Shown here one piece after another: positions 1 through 6,393 of a DNA stretch of 8,526 bases. The notes beneath the pieces were generated by a model. It had not been told where the DNA came from. It saw only the letters and a list, made by a program, of their open reading frames with translations, and did no database searches. This DNA comes from Sporomusa sp. GTDB taxonomy: Bacteria > Bacillota_C > Negativicutes > Sporomusales > Sporomusaceae. Position numbers and translations under genes: made by a program. The stretch lies in contig JAQSXM010000120.1 of NCBI GenBank assembly GCA_029256645.1, positions 1-8,526 of the forward strand. The letters are read 5' to 3'. How positions within the stretch are numbered: the stretch's first letter is position 1; every line of letters starts with the position of its first letter.

Positions 1-483
1 ATTCAGCCCAAGTAATTGCAGAAATGACTCATGTTTTTCAGGAAATTTCTTTTCAAATTGATTATGGAATTTCCACTGAGTCCGCTCATCGACTCCGGCG
101 GACTGCAGTAACTCGACCAATGCATCTTTTGGTATTATACCTACTCGTTCTAAGAGTTGGTTATTCTGTAGAAACTGAATGATAAAATGCTGTTGCTGCC
201 TAAGCATATTAATTTCATCGTTTATCTCTTCTATTTTTGTTTCCAAGCTAGCCGCTATATTACATTTTGTATTATCTAATATTTCTTTAATTTGTTGAAG
301 TGATAATCCAGCTTGCCGATATATAGCAATTTGCTCCAATCGCTGACAATCGGTTTCGGAATATAGCCGATAGTTGCTGTTGCCTCTCTCGGCAGGAGAT
401 AATAGTCCAATTGAATCATAGTATAGCAGCGTACTTCTGGATAGATTAAACCTATGGGCTAGTTTGCCAATCGTAAACATCAT
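1..483 (-). CDS. MerR-family transcriptional regulator, 3' end outside the window
   Basis: The minus strand is open from an ATG at 483 to base 1 (161 codons, no stop), so the C-terminus lies outside the window. It starts MMFTIGKLAHRFNLSRSTLL, followed by YYDSIGLL, the typical MerR winged-helix start with the aromatic pair and the IGLL turn (about residues 3-28). A second DNA-contacting part (NYRLYSETD) follows, then a long charged helix (about residues 75-110) that would form the dimer coiled coil. The distal part, with a W-x-x-H and LLGL pattern, looks like the effector domain of the larger MerR regulators. A GGGAGTGGGG stretch just upstream serves as ribosome binding site; ATG 480 is an alternative start. 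It lies 53 bp after the MFS gene on the same strand and is probably co-transcribed, suggesting that it controls that efflux gene in response to a ligand. The ligand cannot be told from the sequence. Confidence 0.9.
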   Translation of the reverse strand, partial: MMFTIGKLAHRFNLSRSTLLYYDSIGLLSPAERGNSNYRLYSETDCQRLEQIAIYRQAGLSLQQIKEILDNTKCNIAASLETKIEEINDEINMLRQQQHFIIQFLQNNQLLERVGIIPKDALVELLQSAGVDERTQWKFHNQFEKKFPEKHESFLQLLGLN

Positions 484-536
484 AACCCCACTCCCATCTA
501 AAAACCATCAACACATAGATAGATACAACGTTCTAT

Positions 537-1781
537 TTATTCCGGTATTTTTCCCTTAGGAACTGTAATATCTTCAAAAAATATTCGTCTTTTATATACT
601 ATTCCTATTCCGATAAGAATTAGGAAAACTCCTGCCAATGAAAGTAATTCTGCATTAGTTGTAAAATTCAACAGCAGACCAAACACGCCCATCGAAATAG
701 GTAAAGAAATATCCCCGGTAGTAGACAATACACTAAAAACCCGCCCGGCCATTTCTTCCGGGACACAAATTTGAGCAAGTGTTCGCCAGAACACGCTTAT
801 CACAGCGATACACATACCTATTACTATACATATTATTGCGTAGGGTTCTACTGTGTGGATATAGGTTAGCTGCAGTGCTCCCAGCATTAAAATTCCCACT
901 CCCATACATACGATAGCATACAGGAGATGTAACCCTTTAAAGCGATTTCGCGCATATTTAGAAATATAAACTGCACCAACAATCATTCCACCACCGAAGG
1001 CAGCTTGCAGTATTCCCAAATTGTTCAGACCGTTTCCCTTCAATATATTTGCTAAAAAAGGCATAGCAACAGCAATACTTCCTACAAACACATGAACGAC
1101 AGCAACCAAAATTACTAGTGTTGACACACGCAGATCCCCTCGAATGTAGCGAAACCCTTCTAGCATGCTAAAAAATATTGATTCTTTGCTTGATTCTTTC
1201 ACGACAGCATCTATTGCCATTATTTTCAGAAAAGCCTCAGCAATCCCCGATATTATATAGGAACAGCTGTTAAATATAAGCACCCCCGTGTAACCTAACA
1301 TGACAACACTAGATGCTCCTAATAGCGGGCCAATGATTGCTACCGCCCCTGCTATCATTTGACTTAAAGCATTTGCCTGCTGAAGTTCGTTTTTTTCAAC
1401 AACAGCGGGGATTACCGACATAGTAGTGGGATTAAATAACGCCGAGCAGAGCGATATAAAGAGAGCGGCAATATAGATGTGCCATATTGCCAAAAGATTT
1501 AACTGATAGAGAGCTGCAAGTGTTAAGATAATAATGCCACGAGCAAAATCAGCGGCAACCAGGATTTTCTTTTTGTTCCAGCGGTCGATATACACCCCAG
1601 CCAATGGACCGAAAATCAATTCTGGCAGCATTGAGGCGATCAAAAAAGAACTAACAAAAAATGGTGATGCAGTCTTTTCAAACAGCCACCACATCAATGC
1701 AATGTTATACGCTTTGTCGCCTAATTGTGATACTAACTGACCAAACCAAAGCAATCTAAAGTTGCGATTAATTAATAGCAC
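537..1781 (-). CDS. MFS efflux transporter, intact (414 aa)
   Basis: This is a full-length 12-helix major facilitator of the drug/macrolide-exporter (MFS_3-like) type, and 414 residues is normal for the family. It begins NRNFRLLWFGQLVSQLGD, the usual helix-1 opening. The loop 2-3 signature motif A is at about residues 58-72 (GPLAGVYIDRWNKKK). A central cytoplasmic loop near residues 190-205 divides the two halves, and the second half starts at about MLEGFRYIRGDLRV. The start is GTG at 1781, chosen because an AGTGAGGTG ribosome binding site sits 7 bases upstream. It should export a hydrophobic compound by proton antiport across the cytoplasmic membrane; the substrate cannot be inferred. The MerR gene follows at 53 bp. 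By eye the pair is more AT-rich than the AraC gene beside it, which could mean separate acquisition. It is a distant homologue of the broken transporter at 3606-4780. Confidence 0.92.
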   Translation of the reverse strand: MLLINRNFRLLWFGQLVSQLGDKAYNIALMWWLFEKTASPFFVSSFLIASMLPELIFGPLAGVYIDRWNKKKILVAADFARGIIILTLAALYQLNLLAIWHIYIAALFISLCSALFNPTTMSVIPAVVEKNELQQANALSQMIAGAVAIIGPLLGASSVVMLGYTGVLIFNSCSYIISGIAEAFLKIMAIDAVVKESSKESIFFSMLEGFRYIRGDLRVSTLVILVAVVHVFVGSIAVAMPFLANILKGNGLNNLGILQAAFGGGMIVGAVYISKYARNRFKGLHLLYAIVCMGVGILMLGALQLTYIHTVEPYAIICIVIGMCIAVISVFWRTLAQICVPEEMAGRVFSVLSTTGDISLPISMGVFGLLLNFTTNAELLSLAGVFLILIGIGIVYKRRIFFEDITVPKGKIPE

Positions 1782-1788
1782 TTATATA

Positions 1789-1925
1789 CACCTCACTTTG
1801 AAAATAAAATTACATAATATACTGCACTAGCAGCTGAATGAGCGAACCACCAGAATAAATCTTCTCTTTCGGCCAATTTAAGCTTATATTAGGAAGCTTA
1901 AACTATAAAGTAATAGACATGTCAA
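1789..1925 (-). promoter_or_regulatory. Upstream region of the MFS-merR pair with a perfect inverted repeat
   Basis: The space before the MFS gene holds a perfect 9-bp inverted repeat, TTTAAGCTT, an 8-base spacer, then AAGCTTAAA (1877-1902), a plausible operator. On the minus strand a consensus -35 TTGACA lies at 1925-1920. The best -10 at MerR-like spacing (19 bp) is only TAAGCT, inside the repeat. A second candidate is TTCGCT (1846-1841), 19 bp, TATATT (1821-1816). Long 19-20 bp spacers are typical of MerR-activated promoters, so either would fit the downstream regulator, but neither is convincing alone. The MFS ribosome binding site is at 1789-1797. Confidence 0.4.
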
Positions 1926-1981
1926 TATATATCTAAAAAATAGGGATTCAGTACGGCATACTACCATCTGCTTTAAATCAC

Positions 1982-2028
1982 AAAAAAGAAGCGAAGCGTA
2001 CTAATGAGTACAGCTGCGCTTCTTTTTT
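1982..2028 (-). terminator. Rho-independent terminator after the araC-family gene
   Basis: A long hairpin pairs AAAAAAGAAGCG with CGCTTCTTTTTT. It has an inner GTACT/AGTAC stem, a small internal loop and an AATG tip. It starts 11 bases past the stop of the AraC gene. Read on the minus strand it ends in a TTCTTTTTT tract, so it is a good terminator for that gene. The A-tract on the other side makes it symmetrical and possibly active in both directions. Confidence 0.88.
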
Positions 2029-2039
2029 AAGGGCCGGAT

Positions 2040-2858
2040 TTACCATTGGTATTGTCCGGGAGTAATGCCAAATTTTCTTTTAAAGGCTTTCTGAAAGTGG
2101 CTTTGGTCACAAAAACCAGTTGCAAGGGCTACCTCTACCAGCGGTTTACCGGCAGCCAGCAAATCAGTGGCTTTTTTCAAGCGGATCTGAAGCTGATAGG
2201 TATGAGGCGGCACACCGATTTCTTTTGTAAACACGCGGGATAAGTGAAACGCACTAAGGCCCGCAACGACTGCTAATTGCTCCAGTGATATATTTTTATT
2301 AAAGCAGTCTTGCAGATACTCACAAACACGCGATACCGGAGTGCTTTCGTTTCCGTGTGCAGCAGGTTTTAGCCCTTCGCATGCGTAACGGGCATAAAGT
2401 TTCGCCAGAGTATCCAGTAACAGCCATTCCTTTTCCAGCCTTGATCCGGCTTCTCCCAGCAGTCTGTGTAAGATACGAATCTGTTGGGCCAGTTCCTGAT
2501 TGTATATGACCGGCTGCTGAAGGTGGATAGCCTCATGCTGCCGGCCAGTGATTTGCAGCAGCAGCGTACTGAGCAGTATTGGATCTATCCGGATGGAGCT
2601 GCTTGAATAGGTATAGCCGCCCGGTACGCTGCTGCTGTGTGTCTCATCAACATTTACAACCAGAATACTGCCGGGTGTTATATACTGCTTCCCCTGCCTA
2701 GTCTCATGAATCCCTACTCCCCCCTCCCCCACGCTCAGGCTAAAGACCCGGTGGATGTGCCGGGAAACTGCCCGGGTAACAGAAGCGCTCCGGTATAACT
2801 CCAGACCCGGTACATCCTTAGCCCGCAAAAACTGGATCTTCTCATTCACACAATTCAC
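2040..2858 (-). CDS. AraC-family transcriptional regulator with N-terminal cupin (272 aa)
   Basis: The N-terminal part (about residues 15-105) looks like the AraC-type cupin ligand-binding domain. It has an HIH pair at 34-36 and a TPGSILVVNVDETHS stretch at 61-75. The C-terminal 100 residues are a standard double helix-turn-helix. The first helix pair is near ISLEQLAVVAGLSAFHLSRVF (190-210). The second carries the family signature A-x-x-x-GFCDQSHFQKAFKRKFG and then TPGQY (245-270). The predicted start is GTG at 2858. It has no clear ribosome binding site, and the in-frame GTG three codons later is an alternative. It is divergent from the GNAT gene and probably regulates the acetyltransferase/transporter pair, a usual arrangement for AraC activators of efflux or metabolite genes. 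Ligand unknown. Confidence 0.93.
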   Translation of the reverse strand: MNCVNEKIQFLRAKDVPGLELYRSASVTRAVSRHIHRVFSLSVGEGGVGIHETRQGKQYITPGSILVVNVDETHSSSVPGGYTYSSSSIRIDPILLSTLLLQITGRQHEAIHLQQPVIYNQELAQQIRILHRLLGEAGSRLEKEWLLLDTLAKLYARYACEGLKPAAHGNESTPVSRVCEYLQDCFNKNISLEQLAVVAGLSAFHLSRVFTKEIGVPPHTYQLQIRLKKATDLLAAGKPLVEVALATGFCDQSHFQKAFKRKFGITPGQYQW

Positions 2859-3055
2859 CGCCCGGCACTATACAATGCTTTATTTACATTCATAAACAGC
2901 AAGAAAATACAATAAAACAATCATTGTCCCAGTTACAATACAATACGTACTCCTATTATAGCAAAACAGCAAAACAGTTTGGTAAAATTCTCATTCAGCC
3001 ATACCTCTCAGGTAGTATTATAAAAATCAGGTCAATCTGTTTTGGAGGTGGTACT
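2859..3055. promoter_or_regulatory. Divergent intergenic region between the AraC and GNAT genes
   Basis: This AT-rich 197-bp space must hold the promoters of both divergent genes. Visible elements are a minus-strand TATAGT (2872-2867) close to the AraC start, and on the plus strand TTACAA (2933-2938) with TATTAT (2954-2959) at a short 15-bp spacing. A small inverted repeat ATTGT, 7 bases, ACAAT lies at 2923-2939 and could be part of a regulator site. The GNAT ribosome binding site GGAGGTGG is at 3044-3051. No assignment of promoters is firm. Confidence 0.4.
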
Positions 3056-3547
3056 ATGGAAGGTTTAGCGATCCGGAAAATAACAAATGAGTTAGGGTTG
3101 AAGATGAGTCTACAGGTAATACAGGAAGCTTTTTCGACAGTAGCAGTCAGCTTCGCTTTAACACCGGAAACAGCCCCTACGCATCCTGCGTTTATTGATG
3201 AAGCCAGATTAGGCAAACTTAAAAATAAAGGTGTTGTGTTTTTCGGAGTTTTTCTGGAAACACAGCAAATCGGATTCGTGGCTGTTGAAAAATCGAATGA
3301 GGCTGTTTATTATCTGGAGAAATTAGCAGTGCTTCCCCCCTACCGGCGACAAGGGGCCGGTGGGAAAATCATAAACTTTGTCTGCGATTATGTGCGCCAA
3401 ATGGGAGGTACCAAAATCTCTATCGGTATAATGAATGAGAATATTGAGCTAAAACGCTGGTATCAAGCTTACGGATTCTTGGAAATAGAAAGTAAAAAAT
3501 ATCAGCATCTGCCGTTTGCAGTTTGTTTTATGGAAAAAAACTTGTAG
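3056..3547 (+). CDS. GNAT-family N-acetyltransferase (163 aa)
   Basis: The acetyl-CoA binding motif A is clear at residues 90-104: LAVLPPYRRQGAGGK, with the R/Q-x-x-G-x-G/A pyrophosphate loop RRQGAG. Motif B follows as RWYQAYGF (134-141), with the usual YGF toward the C-terminus. Length fits a single-domain GNAT. The ATG at 3056 is chosen because GGAGGTGG ends four bases before it. The frame stays open upstream to a TTG at 2924, but that extension has no ribosome binding site and precedes the conserved fold. It acetylates an amine of some small molecule or protein; the acceptor is not predictable. The split transporter starts 58 bp downstream, so the two probably form an operon controlled by the divergent AraC regulator, perhaps an inactivation-plus-export pair. 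Confidence 0.9.
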   Translation: MEGLAIRKITNELGLKMSLQVIQEAFSTVAVSFALTPETAPTHPAFIDEARLGKLKNKGVVFFGVFLETQQIGFVAVEKSNEAVYYLEKLAVLPPYRRQGAGGKIINFVCDYVRQMGGTKISIGIMNENIELKRWYQAYGFLEIESKKYQHLPFAVCFMEKNL

Positions 3548-3605
3548 AGGAAACACGAAACAATCGGCTGGAGAAACAAAGGTTGCCTGTAAGGAGGGGA
3601 GTAAC

Positions 3606-4169
3606 ATGCAGACAGCAAACAAAAAGAATATGGCTAACTTCCTGGTTGCCTATCTGTTGTCGGCTTTCGGGTACGAATTTATCTTTTTTGGTATGACGAT
3701 CTATGTGTACGAAGTGAGTCAGAGCGCTTTTAAAGTGGGGCTTTTTGCTGCTTTGACATTTCTGCCGCGGCTCTTTGCTTCATTTTATGGCATTGTCGCC
3801 GATCAGAACAGTAGAACAAAAGTTTTTGCCTGGGCAACCGCTATCACAGGCTGTCTGGTTACCTTGATGGCCCTTCAATCAAGCATTGCCTGGATTTACC
3901 TAATCTGGCTCTTGATTGCAGTATTTCTGACTTTTATAGCCAATGTCAGAACAGCGCTGATGACCGAAATCATGACGCAAGACAATTATTTGCGTGGCAA
4001 TTCACTGGTGTTAATTTTACTGAATTCAGCTAAAGTATGCGCCCCGGTGCTGGCAGGAGCTGCCAGCGCTGCCTGGGGTGTAGCCTCATTGTTCTATTGC
4101 ACAGGCATGATCTATTGCCTGTCAGCGCTAGTTTGCATCAGAATCCGGTACCGGCTGCAAACACAATAA
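3606..4169 (+). CDS. MFS transporter, N-terminal half (187 aa), separated from its C-half by a frame change
   Basis: This encodes the first six membrane helices of a major facilitator protein. Helix 1 is around residues 11-35 and the loop 2-3 motif A equivalent is at 61-73 (YGIVADQNSRTKV). Helix 6 ends near residue 180, just before RIRYRLQTQ and a TAA stop. A strong AAGGAGGGGA ribosome binding site precedes ATG 3606. The longer frame from 3516 overlaps the GNAT gene and is not a credible start. It stops exactly where the cytoplasmic linker between the two MFS halves should begin. The rest of the protein continues 17 bases on in the -1 frame. One extra base before the stop, for example in the AAA at 4159-4161, would give a single normal 391-residue transporter. 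So it is either a frameshifted gene, a sequencing error, or a true half-transporter. Confidence 0.85.
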   Translation: MQTANKKNMANFLVAYLLSAFGYEFIFFGMTIYVYEVSQSAFKVGLFAALTFLPRLFASFYGIVADQNSRTKVFAWATAITGCLVTLMALQSSIAWIYLIWLLIAVFLTFIANVRTALMTEIMTQDNYLRGNSLVLILLNSAKVCAPVLAGAASAAWGVASLFYCTGMIYCLSALVCIRIRYRLQTQ

Positions 4170-4186
4170 AAAGAGAGCGGAAAATT

Positions 4187-4780
4187 ATGATCAACCTTAA
4201 AGAAGCCCTGCAATATACGCGAGGAAACCCTGATGTTAGATTTCTGCTCTCTGTAGGTATTTTGTGGCGGCTGTTTATTGGCTTGCAGGTTTCATTATTT
4301 GTGATTTATATTAAATCCTATCTTTCAGGAAGTGACACAGACTATGGATTGTTCATGACAACCATTGGACTGGGAAGCATTCTAGGCAGTTTGGCCGGTC
4401 CCTGGGTGGTTAAGCGAGTGCCTTATTCGTCAGTGATTTTCTGGGGAATGTCTCTTCATTACGCTTCTTTTATCATTCTCGGCCTGCTGCACGACTTTTA
4501 CGCCGCACTGATTGTTATTTTTTTTAGTTATATTGTCTTTTATGCAACACTTGTAGGTCTTCATTCCTTGCGCGATAAAGCAACACGGGTTGAAATGAGG
4601 GGAAGAGTTTATGGTTCAGTCACCGCGATACTGACCCCTCCCGCCATTATTTCCATGTTAGCTGGAGGCTATCTGACAAGTCTGTTTGGAGTGGGAAACG
4701 TTTTGCTGGGGGCAGGTATCTTGGCCTTGACCAGCTTTTATTTGCTCAATCGACCAAAGATCAACCTAATACTTCACTAG
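4187..4780 (+). CDS. MFS transporter, C-terminal half (197 aa)
   Basis: This encodes helices 7-12 of the same transporter. It opens MINLKEALQYTRGNPDVRF, which aligns with MLEGFRYIRGDLRV at the start of the second half of the intact MFS protein at 537-1781. A helix with GLGSILGSLAGPWVV follows, then the repeat of the signature loop, and DKATRVEMRGRVYGS, the conserved ...R-GR-V/F-S/G segment before helix 10. The ATG at 4187 has only a weak purine-rich leader (GAGAGCGG, 4173-4180), so translation may depend on coupling to the N-half 17 bases upstream. The reading frame has no further damage, which argues that the break is recent, artefactual, or tolerated. Together with the N-half it would form a proton-driven exporter in the cytoplasmic membrane. 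Confidence 0.8.
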   Translation: MINLKEALQYTRGNPDVRFLLSVGILWRLFIGLQVSLFVIYIKSYLSGSDTDYGLFMTTIGLGSILGSLAGPWVVKRVPYSSVIFWGMSLHYASFIILGLLHDFYAALIVIFFSYIVFYATLVGLHSLRDKATRVEMRGRVYGSVTAILTPPAIISMLAGGYLTSLFGVGNVLLGAGILALTSFYLLNRPKINLILH

Positions 4781-4788
4781 GTGGCCTG

Positions 4789-4852
4789 TATAAGCCTGGA
4801 AATTTCCCCTAAAGCATTTGGCTTATATCCTTAGCAGGCATTTACCCTGCTA
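4789..4852. terminator. Hairpin zone between convergent genes
   Basis: Two nested or adjacent hairpins lie between the transporter stop and the acr3 stop. TATAAGCC (4789-4796) pairs with GGCTTATA (4820-4827), with GGAAATTTCC inside the loop. TAGCAGG (4832-4838) pairs with CCTGCTA (4846-4852) around a 7-base loop and is followed on the plus strand by CCCCTCTTT. The T-tract is poor on both strands, so it is a probable rather than certain bidirectional terminator. Confidence 0.5.
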
Positions 4853-4865
4853 CCCCTCTTTACAC

Positions 4866-5936
4866 CTACCCTTGCGCTTTATCCACTTCTTTCACTCCGG
4901 TATCAAACCAGTGCTTGGTCCGGTTGCAGAAGCTGCACACCGACAACATGACCGGCACTTCCACCAGGACGCCCACCACTGTCGCCAGTGTGGCCCCGGA
5001 CTGCAAACCGAACAGAGATATCGCCACCGCTACCGCCAACTCAAAAAAGTTGCTCGCGCCGATCAACGCTCCCGGTGCGGCAATGCTGTGAGGCACTTTG
5101 AAGTATTTAGCCAAACCATAGGACAGCGTCGAATTAAAGTAGACCTGAATCAGGATGGGAATGGCAATCAACACAATACTGAACCAGTTATTAGTAATCA
5201 CTTCTCCTTGGAAGGCAAAGATAATAATAAGCGTCACCAACAGGGCGATAATAGTCACCGGTTTTAACGGGGCCAGGAACTTAGTATTGAACCATTCCTC
5301 GCCATGCGAGGAGATGAGCACCCGCCGGGTCAGATAACCGGCAATCAGCGGAATGACAATATATAAGAACACCGACATGAACAGCACGTCTTTGGGTACA
5401 ACGATATCGGAAACCCCTAACAGGAACATGACAATCGGCGCAAACAGCACCAGCATAATGAGATCGTTAATGGCCACCTGTACGAGCGTATAGGCCGGAT
5501 CGCCGTCAGTCAGGTAGCTCCACACGAACACCATGGCCGTGCAGGGCGCTGCTGCCAGAATAATAACGCCTGCCATGTATTGGTTGGCCATATCGGCTCC
5601 AATCAGACCAATAAAGAGCTGCTTAAAGAACAGCCAGCCCAAAAAGGCCATACTGAACGGCTTTACTACCCAATTGACAAACAAAGTGATCAGGAGCCCT
5701 TTGGGCTTGTCGCCGACTTTCGCAATAGCGGAAAAATCAATTTTCAGCATCATCGGGTAAATCATCAGCCATACCAGCACGGCAATGGGAAGGTTAACAT
5801 GGCTGACTTCCAATTTGCTCAATACCTCAACCACACCGGGGAACAGTTTGCCAAACCCGATGCCAATAACAATACATAAGGCCACCCATACACTTAAATA
5901 CCGTTCAAAAAAATCCAGGCGTTTCTCCGCCACCAT
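4866..5936 (-). CDS. acr3: Acr3-type arsenite efflux permease (356 aa)
   Basis: This is a ten-helix permease of the bile/arsenite/riboflavin transporter superfamily that expels As(III), and in some members Sb(III), using the proton motive force. The signature around residues 129-158 is present: AAPCTAMVFVWSYLTDGDPA, then VQVAINDLIM. Its conserved Cys is C132, needed for metalloid transport in characterised Acr3 proteins. The second signature GASNFFELAVAVAISLFG (293-310) and the acidic GVLVEVPVML (322-331) are also intact. An extra Cys pair (C334, C337) lies in the last part. Length is normal. ATG 5936 follows an AGGAGGG site by about 6 bases. It is the last gene of the minus-strand series arsR, radical SAM, small ORF, acr3, and its upstream space carries one copy of a direct repeat that could put it under ArsR control. 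Confidence 0.96.
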   Translation of the reverse strand: MVAEKRLDFFERYLSVWVALCIVIGIGFGKLFPGVVEVLSKLEVSHVNLPIAVLVWLMIYPMMLKIDFSAIAKVGDKPKGLLITLFVNWVVKPFSMAFLGWLFFKQLFIGLIGADMANQYMAGVIILAAAPCTAMVFVWSYLTDGDPAYTLVQVAINDLIMLVLFAPIVMFLLGVSDIVVPKDVLFMSVFLYIVIPLIAGYLTRRVLISSHGEEWFNTKFLAPLKPVTIIALLVTLIIIFAFQGEVITNNWFSIVLIAIPILIQVYFNSTLSYGLAKYFKVPHSIAAPGALIGASNFFELAVAVAISLFGLQSGATLATVVGVLVEVPVMLSVCSFCNRTKHWFDTGVKEVDKAQG

Positions 5937-6103
5937 ACAAATCCCTCCTAATTATTCAAAATATCTCAATCACAATTCACAAGGCAAACAACAGGATATT
6001 TAACTCCTACTACCTACCGGGCTTGGCCGTTAATCACCGTAATCGGCTGGGACAATCCTCTACCAATTCCTGATACCTATGGAATACATTTTTAGATTGT
6101 AAT
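5937..6103 (-). other. Long leader of acr3, no recognised gene
   Basis: About 167 bases lie between the direct repeat and acr3. Near the gene, only the acr3 ribosome binding site (5943-5949) is clear. In the centre an imperfect GCCG...CGGC dyad (about 6030-6051) is visible. Two minus-strand frames read briefly like protein (ending VEDCPSRLR and PITVINGQAR) but have no start codon with a ribosome binding site. They could be remnants of a lost gene. No convincing promoter, riboswitch or terminator was seen. Confidence 0.4.
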
Positions 6104-6137
6104 TTTCTATATATGCTTATATCTGATTTTAAACATA
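6104..6137. repeat. 34-bp direct repeat, copy A (upstream of acr3)
   Basis: This segment matches 6307-6340 at 29 of 34 positions, exactly 203 bases away and in the same orientation. The shared core on the plus strand is TATATGC, one variable base, TATAT, one variable base, TGATTTTAA. On the minus strand it ends in CATATATAG, so it may carry a -10-like element for acr3, but no good -35 is present. It is likely a regulator-binding site or duplicated promoter segment. Confidence 0.7.
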
Positions 6138-6175
6138 TATATTCGATTAATGAATGTCTCGCTTGATCCAGCTAC

Positions 6176-6256
6176 TCAGTATCCGATAAATCCAAGAGCT
6201 TTCGGTTTTTGGGGTTTAATTTCTACAGCAAAAATTACTTTTTCATCATCATGCAT
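6176..6256 (-). CDS. Candidate small protein of 26 residues between the radical SAM gene and acr3
   Basis: The minus strand has a near-ideal ribosome binding site, AAAGGAGG (6273-6266), 9 bases before ATG 6256. The frame runs 26 codons to a TGA at 6176. The peptide starts MHDDEKVIFAVEIKPQKPKA and ends LGFIGY. It has an acidic start, a hydrophobic strand-like stretch (VIFAVEI), a Lys/Pro segment and a Gly-Tyr C-terminus, and no cysteine. I do not recognise a family. It lies 137 bp after the radical SAM/SPASM gene and 239 bp before acr3, bracketed by the two direct repeats. Possibilities are a substrate peptide of the radical SAM protein, a leader peptide that regulates acr3, a small protein partner of Acr3, or chance. 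The strength of the ribosome binding site is the main reason to list it. Confidence 0.5.
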   Translation of the reverse strand: MHDDEKVIFAVEIKPQKPKALGFIGY

Positions 6257-6306
6257 GAAACTCGCCCTCCTTTCTTTAAAAATTGCTTACTTAAGCATGA
6301 CTTTTC

Positions 6307-6340
6307 TTTCATTATATGCATATATTTGATTTTAATCATA
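6307..6340. repeat. 34-bp direct repeat, copy B (upstream of the small ORF)
   Basis: This is the second copy of the repeat at 6104-6137 (29/34 identical). It contains a perfect 12-bp palindrome TATATGCATATA (6313-6324) and a TGATT-TT-AATCA dyad (6327-6338). On the minus strand it gives a consensus TATAAT (6316-6311). The 10-mer ATTATATGCA (6311-6320) occurs identically over the -10 of the arsR promoter (8131-8140), which makes ArsR binding here a reasonable inference. The -35 at 17-19 bp is poor (ATGATT or TTATGA). Confidence 0.7.
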
Positions 6341-6393
6341 AGCATGTAAAAAAAATTTATCTATCTTTTCACGCATACCTGCCACCACAACAA

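Noticed and set aside
2924..3055. N-terminal extension of the GNAT protein from a TTG start
   Set aside because: No ribosome binding site at 2924, the added 44 residues do not resemble the GNAT fold, and GGAGGTGG directly before ATG 3056 marks the true start.
3516..3605. Earlier start for the MFS N-half, overlapping the GNAT end
   Set aside because: The AAGGAGGGGA site is placed for ATG 3606 and the extra residues are not membrane-protein like.
4155..4175. Programmed -1 frameshifting between the two MFS halves
   Set aside because: The required shift is -1, but the codons before TAA (ACA CAA) cannot re-pair one base back and no X-XXY-YYZ heptamer or clear downstream stem is seen.
4818..5267. 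149-residue plus-strand open frame
   Set aside because: It lies antisense over acr3, is rich in His/Arg/Gln as expected from the reverse of a membrane protein gene, and has no ribosome binding site.
6104..6340. CRISPR array or insertion-sequence ends
   Set aside because: Only two direct repeat copies, no regular spacers, no inverted termini, no target duplication and no transposase nearby.
6337..6376. 14-codon frame MREKIDKFFLHAYD downstream of the radical SAM gene
   Set aside because: The nearest purine-rich stretch is too close to the ATG and the frame runs into the repeat; likely chance.
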